From contig NZ_JAGQBW010000010.1 of the NCBI RefSeq assembly GCF_024345835.1, positions 1 to 64,000 on the forward strand: DNA of 64,000 bases, read 5' to 3'. Below are positions 55,701 to 64,000 of the stretch, piece after piece. The notes beneath the pieces were generated by a model. That model saw nothing but the letters and a program-made list of their open reading frames with translations, was not told the origin of the DNA and ran no database searches. The stretch is from Synechococcus sp. HJ21-Hayes (GTDB lineage Bacteria; Cyanobacteriota; Cyanobacteriia; PCC-6307; Cyanobiaceae). Each line of letters begins with the position of its first letter. The stretch's first letter is position 1. The position numbers and the translations under genes were made by a program.

Positions 55701-57500
55701 TCAGAGGCTGAGGACTTCCCCTTCCCGTAGGCCCGCCTGCACGCGCCAGAGCCGCGCATAGGCCCCCTGGCTGTTGATCAGCTGCTCATGGCGGCCACTC
55801 TCCACGATCCTGCCCCCCTCCATCACCACGATCCGATCGGCATGGCGCACTGTGGAGAGGCGATGGGCGATCACCAGCGTGGTGCGGTCGGCGGTGATCA
55901 GATCCAGGGAACGTTGGATCGCGGCTTCGGTTTCGTTATCCACCGCAGCGGTGGCCTCATCGAGGATGAGCACCGGTGGATTCTTGAGAATGGCTCGGGC
56001 CAGGGCAATGCGCTGGCGCTGACCACCGGACAGGCGCTGGCCTCGCTCTCCCACAACGGTGTCGTACCCCTGGGGCAGTGCCTCGATGAACCGTGCTGCT
56101 TCGGCTTGTTGGGAGGCTTGTTCGATGGCGGCCCGGGAGGCATCAAAGCTTCCGTAGGCGATGTTTTCGGCCACGGTTCCATGGAACAGGAACACCTCCT
56201 GGCTCACCAGGCCGATGGCGCGGCGCAGGTCTGCCAGTTCCAGCTCGCGGATGGGCAGGCCGTCCAGGCAGATCTCACCCTGTTGCACCTCGTAGAGCCG
56301 CAACAGCAGTTTCACGATGGTGCTCTTGCCGGAGCCGGTGGCCCCCACGATGCCGATGGTGCTGCCTGCGGGCACGGTGAGGTTGAAGTCCTTCAGAAGG
56401 GGGGAGCGGCCGGCATAGGCGAACCCCACGCTGCGGAAGTCCAGGGATCCCCGCACGTCGTGTAGGGGCAGGGGCCTGTGGCCTCCGGGGATCGTGATGG
56501 GGGTATCGAGCAGATCCAGCACCCGCTGGGTGGAGGCCATGGCCCGCTGGTAGTCATCCAGGGTGCGCCCCAGGGTGGTGAGGGGCCACAGCAAGCGCTG
56601 GGTGATGAACACCAGGAAGCTGTAGGTGCCTACGGCGATTCCGCCTTGCCAGGCCTGTAGGCCGCCGATCACCAAGATGGCGAGGAAGGCGAACAGGATG
56701 GCGAAACGGATCAATGGGATGAAGGCCGCGGAGAGACGGATGGCTCGCCCGTTGCTGCGCCGATAGGCCTGGCTCTGCTCACAGAGCCGTTCGATTTCCC
56801 ATGTCTCTGCGGCGTAGCTCTTGATCGTGAGCATGCCCCCCAGGTTGTTGGCCAGGCGGCTGGCGAGATCGCCGGCGCGGTCCCGCACGTCGCGGTAGCG
56901 GGGCTGCAGCCGTTGTTGAAAGGTGAGCGATCCCCACAGAATCACCGGGATGGGCAGGAAGGACACCCCCGCCACCAACGGCGAGAGCCAGGCCATGGCT
57001 CCCCCCACCGCCAGCACCGTGGTGATCAGCTGCAGGATCTCGTTGGCCCCGTGGTCGAGGAATCGCTCCAGCTGGTTGATGTCGTCGTTGAGGATCGTGA
57101 GCAGCCGGCCACTGCTGCTGGCTTCAAAGAAGCCCATTTCCAGCTGCTGCAGATGGCTGTAGGCCTCCAAGCGCAACTCGTGCTGGACGGTTTGGGCCAG
57201 GTTGCGCCACAACAGCGCGTAGAGGTATTCGAAAAGAGATTCGGCACTCCAGATCAGGAAGGAGAGCCCAGCCAGCACCCCCAGCTGCAGCGGCACGGTG
57301 GTGAAGCCCAGGGCCGCCAGCCAGGAGGTGTTCTGCTGCACCACCACGTCCACCGCCAGGCCGATCAGCACCGGCGGGGCCAGGTCAAACAGCTTGTTGA
57401 GCACCGAGCAGGCGGTGGCCAGCCACACCAGGCGGCGATGGGGGCGCAGGGTGCGCAGCAGGCGCTGCAGTGCGTCGTTGGGGTTGGAGGTGTCGCTCAT
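55701..57500 (-). CDS. ABC exporter, MsbA/multidrug type, fused membrane and ATP domains
   Basis: 599 residues. Six-helix transmembrane domain (about 20-320) and a nucleotide-binding domain with Walker A GIVGATGSGKSTIVKLLLRL, signature LSGGQRQRIALARAI, Walker B VLILDEATAAVD and H-loop VIAHRLSTV. Half-transporter that works as a homodimer; substrates in this type range from lipids to drugs. An inverted repeat abuts the start, within the leader. Confidence 0.93.
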   Translation of the reverse strand: MSDTSNPNDALQRLLRTLRPHRRLVWLATACSVLNKLFDLAPPVLIGLAVDVVVQQNTSWLAALGFTTVPLQLGVLAGLSFLIWSAESLFEYLYALLWRNLAQTVQHELRLEAYSHLQQLEMGFFEASSSGRLLTILNDDINQLERFLDHGANEILQLITTVLAVGGAMAWLSPLVAGVSFLPIPVILWGSLTFQQRLQPRYRDVRDRAGDLASRLANNLGGMLTIKSYAAETWEIERLCEQSQAYRRSNGRAIRLSAAFIPLIRFAILFAFLAILVIGGLQAWQGGIAVGTYSFLVFITQRLLWPLTTLGRTLDDYQRAMASTQRVLDLLDTPITIPGGHRPLPLHDVRGSLDFRSVGFAYAGRSPLLKDFNLTVPAGSTIGIVGATGSGKSTIVKLLLRLYEVQQGEICLDGLPIRELELADLRRAIGLVSQEVFLFHGTVAENIAYGSFDASRAAIEQASQQAEAARFIEALPQGYDTVVGERGQRLSGGQRQRIALARAILKNPPVLILDEATAAVDNETEAAIQRSLDLITADRTTLVIAHRLSTVRHADRIVVMEGGRIVESGRHEQLINSQGAYARLWRVQAGLREGEVLSL

Positions 57501-57512
57501 GCCGCCATTTAA

Positions 57513-57538
57513 GAAGCCAGCCCCGGGGGGGCTGGCTT
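57513..57538 (-). repeat. GC-rich hairpin in the leader of the ABC exporter gene
   Basis: AAGCCAGCCCC and its complement with a short G-rich loop form a strong stem. Its edge lies 12 bases from the ATG of the ABC exporter. A stem so near the start could hinder ribosome entry or act as an upstream terminator; no T run is seen. Confidence 0.55.
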
Positions 57539-57540
57539 AG

Positions 57541-58096
57541 GGAGTCTTGGATTGTTGAACCGTTGTGGCGCAATGAGTGGATGACGCGACTCAGATGAGC
57601 AGGGTTTGATCCGGGCGTTGATTCCTGATGTAAGCGTGTTGAGGGTTGTTGGGTTTGGAACTTAGACGTGGCCTCTGAATCTGGATTCCCGATTGGGACG
57701 AGGATGGTCGATGGGACTGAATGGGCTTGAGGCCTGGGATGGTTCGACGGCTCGACAGAGCCACGGGAGCGTTCGCAGGTTCTCCGCCAGCTGGATGCTG
57801 ATTGGATGCTGCGCCATAGAGCTCGAACCCTTCGGCCTAGCCGGCTCTGATGCTGGAACGGGATCGCCTGAATCGGATCACTGAACCATGCTCAGCTTCA
57901 GCTGTGCTGCTGGGGTGGAGTGGTGTCCATCTCTGGCTCCTCTCTAGACCTGACACCAGCATCGCCTCGGTCGAGGTCTATCGCCCATAGGTGTAAGTAC
58001 GGGTTTGTTCGGAGAGAATTGTGAAGCTGTTGTTTGTCCTCTGTTGTTAGCTCCTCAGCTGCGGTAGACCGATGGGGTCTCCACAAGGAGCTGTCC
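57541..58096. other. Intergenic region without a gene
   Basis: About 555 bases. Short open frames exist on both strands (57693-57884 plus; 57898-58206 minus) but neither has protein-like composition with a ribosome site. No tRNA fold is apparent. It must carry the promoters of the ABC exporter and the small gene at 58097. Confidence 0.4.
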
Positions 58097-58297
58097 ATGA
58101 CGCGTTCAAGATCGTTCCACCGATTCCATCGCTGGACCGCCAAGTTGCGCCGCCGTTCCCTGCGCAGCGCCTTGCCTGAGCCCCGTGAAGGCGAGCTGCA
58201 GCCCACCCATCCGGTTGCTGAGCTGCGGCGCAGCCTGTGGCAACGCGATCAGCTGCATGATCTGCTGGAGGTGGAGGAGCTCCAGGGTGCTGTTTGA
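58097..58297 (+). CDS. Small basic hypothetical protein
   Basis: 66 residues, ATG at 58097 with AAGGAG seven bases upstream, which decides the start. Strongly basic N-terminus (MTRSRSFHRFHRWTAKLRRR) and acidic C-terminus. A rho-independent-like hairpin follows at 58331. The good ribosome site and terminator support a real gene. No family known to me. Confidence 0.6.
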   Translation: MTRSRSFHRFHRWTAKLRRRSLRSALPEPREGELQPTHPVAELRRSLWQRDQLHDLLEVEELQGAV

Positions 58298-58330
58298 GCC
58301 CGGCGGCCCATCAACACGTTGAGCTACTGG

Positions 58331-58357
58331 AAAGCCCCGGACTGACCAACGTCATCC
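58331..58357 (+). terminator. Probable terminator after the small basic gene
   Basis: AAAGCCCCGG pairs with CCGGGGCTTT across a loop of about 16 bases, followed by TTTTGG. Stem positions 58331-58340 and the matching right arm up to about 58367. It serves the plus-strand gene that stops at 58297. Confidence 0.6.
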
Positions 58358-58427
58358 CGGGGCTTTTGGTTTGGAGGATTGCTGCACGGACCTGGGCGCT
58401 GGTGGTGCGCTTCAGGTCCGCCGGAGA

Positions 58428-58847
58428 TCACCAGCGATTGCCGCCGCCACCGTAACCGCCATCTCCACCACCGCCGTAACCGCCGCCGCCGCCGTAACCA
58501 CCACGGCCGCCACCGCCACCGCCGTAACCACCGCCGCCGCCACCGCCACGGTTGCCGCCGCCGCCGCCGTAGCCGCCGCGACCACCGCCGCCGCCGCCGC
58601 CGCCTTCACGGGGGGTGGCCTTGTTAACGCGGATCATCCGACCCATCCATTCGACGTTCTGAAGGTCGTCGATGGCCTTTTGCTCATCAGCATCGTTCGC
58701 CATCTCCACGAAGGCAAAACCGCGCTTACGACCGGTCTCGCGGTCGAGGGGCAGGCTGCACTTGGAGACTTCGCCGTACTGGCTGAATAGATCAAGCAGA
58801 TCCTCCTGTTCGGCTTGGAACGAGAGGTTGCCTACGTAAATGGTCAT
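58428..58847 (-). CDS. rbp: RNA-binding protein with RRM and glycine-rich tail (Rbp)
   Basis: 139 residues. One RRM: RNP2 IYVGNL (3-8) and RNP1 KRGFAFVE (41-48), with a conserved LFSQYGEVSKCSLPLDRETG between. Residues about 83-139 are nearly all Gly, Tyr, Arg and Asn in units of RGGYGGGGG type. This is the cyanobacterial Rbp type, which binds RNA and is linked to cold response and mRNA localisation in species studied. It starts from its own promoter and is followed by no close minus-strand gene. Confidence 0.95.
   Translation of the reverse strand: MTIYVGNLSFQAEQEDLLDLFSQYGEVSKCSLPLDRETGRKRGFAFVEMANDADEQKAIDDLQNVEWMGRMIRVNKATPREGGGGGGGGRGGYGGGGGNRGGGGGGGYGGGGGGRGGYGGGGGYGGGGDGGYGGGGNRW
58440..58612. 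repeat. GCC/ACC-rich imperfect tandem repeat encoding the Rbp glycine tail
   Basis: The + strand shows repeating GCCGCCACCG-like units (GCCGCC, GTAACC, ACCGCC). They code for glycine-rich blocks of Rbp. Repeat copy number is likely to vary between strains by slippage, since units are short and nearly identical. Confidence 0.7.
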
Positions 58848-59089
58848 TCCTTCAACGGAACCTGGACACTGATTCGTGGATGCTGCGGTTCCGAGTGGAG
58901 CCTGTGAGCCTTGGAATCACGCCACACCTTACAGCCCTGCGGATGACAGGTCCCTGTCGTCGCTGGCTGCTCTGGGGGCCGTCCCGTAACAAGGCTTGAA
59001 GCAACAGCGAAAGGAAGCGGAAGAAACCCCCGCCGGCCCACCTATTGTCCCATTGTCAGCAAATCCTCACCCGTTGCCGAGCTCTCCCG

Positions 59090-59290
59090 ATGACGGCACC
59101 TGTTCCCTGGAGTCTGGCCTGGCGCGACGATGGCGAGCTGGCTCCCCAGGATCACTTCGATCTGCTGCAGAGCCTGGTGGCTGCTGAAACCGAATCTGTC
59201 CAGCCGGGGCTGGTGGTGGCCATGGAGCGACTCTCCCTGGAGCAGCTGAGCCTGGTGTCCACCGGTGATGTGACCCGGCTCTGTGCCTGA
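59090..59290 (+). CDS. Small hypothetical protein
   Basis: 66 residues from the ATG at 59090. Reads MTAPVPWSLAWRDDGELAPQ, DHFDLLQSLVAAETESVQPG; acidic and soluble, possibly cyanobacterium-specific. No ribosome site is strong. A hairpin at 59335 follows and may terminate both it and the convergent helicase. Confidence 0.5.
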   Translation: MTAPVPWSLAWRDDGELAPQDHFDLLQSLVAAETESVQPGLVVAMERLSLEQLSLVSTGDVTRLCA

Positions 59291-59334
59291 GGGCGATGAG
59301 TCAGCGCTCCCCATCGGTGTGGATCTGCTGATCA

Positions 59335-59359
59335 TCCGGGCCTGGTTTGCAGGCCCGGA
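59335..59359. terminator. Hairpin between convergent genes (probable terminator)
   Basis: TCCGGGCCTG and CAGGCCCGGA form a perfect 10-bp stem with a five-base loop GTTTG. It lies 45 bases after a plus-strand stop and 10 bases beyond the helicase stop. It lacks a T run, so it may be only partly effective as an intrinsic terminator. Confidence 0.5.
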
Positions 59360-59368
59360 CCGGGATAC

Positions 59369-61243
<1,875 letters not shown>

Positions 61244-61336
61244 TGTTTAGGTCTGGGCCTGGGAATTCCTTCGTCAACAGGCCGGCAGACACCCGTGAAT
61301 AACTGCCTTGCCCTTCACAAAGGGTGAGAAGAAACA

Positions 61337-61714
61337 TTACCACTGCGCGGGGACGCGGTTGTAGTCGTCCTGCAGCCGTTCGATGTCGTCTTCGCGCAGT
61401 TGGCTGCCGCGCTGCACCTCCACGATCACCAGGTCCTCGTCGCTGGCACTGGCCCGGTGCACCGTCCCGCAGGGCACGGCCAGGACGCAGCCGGGCGCCG
61501 CGCTGACCCGCCGGCCGTCGCACTCCAGCTGGCCCCGGCCGGCCACTACCACCCAGTGTTCGCTGCGGTGATGGTGGCGCTGCAAGCTGATGCGCTGGCC
61601 GGCCCTGATACAGAGGCGTTTCACCAGATAGCCATCACCGCTGCCGAGGCATTCGAACCATCCCCACGGGCGTTGCACGCGGCCATCGGCTGGGGTGGGC
61701 TGGCGGTCCGTCAC
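61337..61714 (-). CDS. Cupin protein, mannose-6-phosphate isomerase type II-like
   Basis: 125 residues. Contains RPWGWFECLGSGDGYLVKRL, RISLQRHHHRSEHWVVVAGR, the metal-binding cupin motif (HHH-x-x-SEHW), and PCGTVHRASA. This is the cupin domain of GDP-mannose pyrophosphorylase/phosphomannose isomerase enzymes in isolation. It probably supplies mannose-phosphate for glycans, though small stand-alone forms are not well studied. It lies downstream of recD on the same strand. Confidence 0.88.
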   Translation of the reverse strand: MTDRQPTPADGRVQRPWGWFECLGSGDGYLVKRLCIRAGQRISLQRHHHRSEHWVVVAGRGQLECDGRRVSAAPGCVLAVPCGTVHRASASDEDLVIVEVQRGSQLREDDIERLQDDYNRVPAQW

Positions 61715-61739
61715 GCTGGCAGCCAGGTGTCCACCAAGC

Positions 61740-63401
61740 CTAGGCAGCGGAAACGCCAGCCTTGTCCGGCGTGACGAGTAGTGCCTGCGAACGGGCCCGG
61801 GTGAGGCCCGTGTAGAGCAGGCGCGGATCCCAGTGGCGCGTGGGAGGCATCAACAGCAGCACCTCCGCGTATTGGCTCCCCTGGGATTTGTGGATCGTGA
61901 GGGCCAGTGCTGGTGTGGCCTGGCTGAGACGGGCGGGGTGCAGCAGCCGTCCGCTGGGGAACAACACCAGCCGTTCGCCGTTTCGATCCACCAGTACGCC
62001 GATGTCGCCATTGGCCAGGCCCTGCTCCGGCAGGTTGCGCTGGTTCAGCACCGGCGTCCCCAGGGGCCAGGCCTGGATGGGTTGTCCGTAGCGCTCAGCC
62101 AGCAGCTGGCGGTGCACGCTGTCCACCCCCCAGGGGCCTTGGCGCATGGGTGTGAGCAGGATGCACTGCTCCAGTTCCGCCAGCAGGGGCTCGCTGTTCT
62201 GGGGCAGGCTGTCCGCTTCGGGCCATTGGAGCTCCCTGGCCAGGCCAGCGAGCGTCTGCTGGTGCTCGCGCAGGCGAGCAAGCACGCTCTGGGGTAAGCG
62301 GTTGGTGCTGTGGGTGTGCCAGCGCAGGTTCTCGTTGGGGCCGAGGGCCTGGAGCTGGGTGATGAGGGAGGCACTGTCGAGCTGCAGCCGCTCCTGGGTT
62401 GGGCTGGGCCGCAGGGCCTGGGCCACGGCGGCGATGGCGCCGTTGTTGCGATAGGTGGTGGTGAGCTCCACGGCGGCTTCCCCCAGGGCCTGCAAGGGCT
62501 GGGGTTTGCACAGCTCCAGCAGCACAGCTCCAGGGCCCACCGGTGGCAATTGGGCGGGGTCGCCCACCAGTAGCAGGCGGCCATGGGGCGGCAGGGCGTG
62601 GAGCAGGGCCTGCATTAGGGGGAGATCCACCATCGACACCTCGTCCACCACCAGCAGATCCAGGGCGAGGGGATGGCGTTGGTGACGCCCGAAGCGCTCG
62701 CCACTGCTCTCCAGCAGGCGGTGCAACGTGCTGCAGGGGGCCTGCTGCAGGCGCTCGGCGATGGCGGCGTCGGCATCCAGGTGGCTGGCCCCTGCTACCA
62801 CCGCCTGGCCCAGTCGGGTGGCCGCTTTGCCGGTGGGGGCGGCTAGGTGCAGGCGCAGCTGCGGCTGGAGCCGGAGTGCCGCCGCGAGCATCTGGACCAC
62901 CGTACTGGTCTTGCCGGTGCCGGGGCCCCCTCCCAGCAGTACCAGGCTGTGGCAGAGCACGGCCTGCACCGCCTGCTGTTGGCGTCTATCGAGGCCCTGG
63001 CTGGCGGCGTGGGCCAGGGCCTGTTGTAGCTGGTCGTCGGTGGCTGCCGCCGTGAGGGGTTGCTGGGCCCGTGCCTGCAGGTTCTCCAGGACGGTTTGCA
63101 ACTGAACGTGCCAACGCCGCCAACGCAGCTGCAGGCCATCGAGCACCAGCGGGGCCTCGGGGTTGCACTCGCTGGCCTCGGCCAGAGCCACGAGGGGAGA
63201 GGCGGCCAGGGCCTGGCGATGGCGGCTCGGCCAGCCCTCCGGCGAGATCTCCTCAGGGGGCGCACCCGCGAGGTTGAGCTCCAGCTCCCCCCGTTCCAGG
63301 CCGCTGGCCAGGGCCGCGATCAGCTCCAGCACGGCTGGCTCCGCGGCGCACTGTCCGAGCCGGGGCAGGGTCTCCTGTAGGGCAACGGCCAGGCTGGTCA
63401 T
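61740..63401 (-). CDS. recD: Exodeoxyribonuclease V alpha subunit (RecD)
   Basis: 553 residues from the ATG at 63401; the longer upstream frame overlaps recB. Walker A LGGGPGTGKTS (about 157-167), motif II LDLLVVDEVSMVDLPLMQAL, LLVGDPAQLPPVG, and the C-terminal ALTIHKSQGSQYAEVLLLMP and LYTGLTRARSQ of 1B helicases. RecD is the fast 5'-3' motor of RecBCD, which processes double-strand ends. It overlaps recB by four bases. Confidence 0.93.
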   Translation of the reverse strand: MTSLAVALQETLPRLGQCAAEPAVLELIAALASGLERGELELNLAGAPPEEISPEGWPSRHRQALAASPLVALAEASECNPEAPLVLDGLQLRWRRWHVQLQTVLENLQARAQQPLTAAATDDQLQQALAHAASQGLDRRQQQAVQAVLCHSLVLLGGGPGTGKTSTVVQMLAAALRLQPQLRLHLAAPTGKAATRLGQAVVAGASHLDADAAIAERLQQAPCSTLHRLLESSGERFGRHQRHPLALDLLVVDEVSMVDLPLMQALLHALPPHGRLLLVGDPAQLPPVGPGAVLLELCKPQPLQALGEAAVELTTTYRNNGAIAAVAQALRPSPTQERLQLDSASLITQLQALGPNENLRWHTHSTNRLPQSVLARLREHQQTLAGLARELQWPEADSLPQNSEPLLAELEQCILLTPMRQGPWGVDSVHRQLLAERYGQPIQAWPLGTPVLNQRNLPEQGLANGDIGVLVDRNGERLVLFPSGRLLHPARLSQATPALALTIHKSQGSQYAEVLLLMPPTRHWDPRLLYTGLTRARSQALLVTPDKAGVSAA

Positions 63402-64000
63402 GGCTGGCCCTCCCGCAGCAGGGTGTCGAGGGCCAGAACCCGCTGCAGGGGCGGCTGTTCCACCAGCATGCCCGGCACGGCCGCTTCCTCGCTGCAGGGA
63501 TGGTCGAGTGGGCCGGGCACCCCCCGCGGAAACACGTAGGCATAGCCGCCCAGATGACGAGCGGCGTCGTACTCGGGCAGGCGCCAGCGCAGATAGCGGT
63601 GCAGGGCCACCAGATAAAGGTGCGCCTGCAGGGGGTAGTGGTTCTGTTCCATCAGCTGGGCCATGGCGTCCTGGCTGTAGTGGAGCGGTCCGCAGGCCAG
63701 GGGTTGTCCGCCGGCATCGCGCACCCCCAGCCAGTTGCTTTTCCAGTCCGCCACCCACCAGCGCTCGCCCCAGCGGAAGACCAGATCGATGGAGCCGGTG
63801 AGGAATCCACGGCTGGCCACCTCCAGTTGGGCCAGCGTCCCGGCGTAGCGCGCGCCAAATAGGCCCCCGGGGTGTTGGGCAAAGGCTCGGGCCAACCCGG
63901 AGGCGCGGACCAGGGCTGGGCGTGGGCCTGGTGTCTGCGGCACGGCCAGGGGTAGATCGAAGTTCATCTCGTTCAACCGTTGCTGCCGCGGCAGATCTGC
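63398..64000 (-). CDS. recB: Exodeoxyribonuclease V beta subunit (RecB), 3' part
   Basis: The last 200 or so codons are present; the frame runs off the window edge without a start. The nuclease domain shows GFLTGSIDLVFRWGERWWVA and DWKSNWLG, the Asp-Lys motif of PD-(D/E)XK nucleases, followed by YPLQAHLYLVALHRYLRWRL and GGYAYVFPRGV. The tail ends in EQPPLQRVLALDTLLREGQP. Coupled to recD by an ATGA overlap. Confidence 0.92.
   Translation of the reverse strand, partial: ADLPRQQRLNEMNFDLPLAVPQTPGPRPALVRASGLARAFAQHPGGLFGARYAGTLAQLEVASRGFLTGSIDLVFRWGERWWVADWKSNWLGVRDAGGQPLACGPLHYSQDAMAQLMEQNHYPLQAHLYLVALHRYLRWRLPEYDAARHLGGYAYVFPRGVPGPLDHPCSEEAAVPGMLVEQPPLQRVLALDTLLREGQP

Noticed and set aside
57898-58206. 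Minus-strand frame of 102 codons
   Set aside because: Overlaps the small plus-strand gene that has a good ribosome site; low-complexity ends and no family.

Overview
The window looks like a high-GC picocyanobacterium of the Synechococcus/Cyanobium group. The evidence is a PsbP-type lipoprotein, an RRM protein with a glycine-rich tail, ClpC, an RecB/RecD pair, and the order rimI-lysA-cdaA-uppS-bioB, which I recall as typical of marine Synechococcus and relatives. This assignment is inference from gene content; no 16S sequence is in view. The window opens inside the 3' end of a 5S rRNA gene followed by its terminator.

Layout. (1) 187-23.8 kb is a surface-glycan and secretion region. A minus-strand operon (3593-11924) holds a two-domain glycosyltransferase, a parvulin-like isomerase, an ABC exporter with a cyclic-nucleotide-type N-terminal domain and a degenerate C39 domain, a HlyD adaptor and a small membrane protein. 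A divergent plus-strand operon (12008-18219) holds three large poorly known proteins and a methyltransferase. Next come a polysaccharide pyruvyl transferase, two further glycosyltransferase-like genes and a two-component system that is translationally coupled to one of them. (2) 24.2-31.1 kb is a lower-GC island. A LuxR-type regulator with a degenerate receiver domain leads eight consecutive minus-strand genes for exported proteins with no recognisable domains. Three share a motif, two are clear paralogues, and one carries a strictly regular cysteine ladder. This is the best candidate for an undescribed system here. (3) 31.7-45.2 kb is housekeeping: clpC, rimI, lysA, cdaA, uppS, bioB, trhO, a GST-DUF952 fusion, lipA, recR, a decayed pentapeptide-repeat gene, psbP and a FAD oxidoreductase. 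(4) 45.2-53.5 kb is an export region: a NHLP-type HlyD and a small membrane protein face a six-gene operon built from two copies of a split FUSC pair around a TolC-like protein and a channel-like protein with a changed pore signature. (5) 53.6-64 kb holds an MgtC-like protein, an LCP ligase, an ABC exporter, Rbp, a DEAD-box helicase, a cupin, recD and the 3' part of recB.

Working together: regions 1, 2 and 4 all concern what the cell puts on or across its envelope. Many adjacent genes overlap by four bases (ATGA/GTGA), so the operons are well supported. Two genes, the LuxR regulator and recR, have no ATG, GTG or TTG start in frame and probably use CTG or another rare start.
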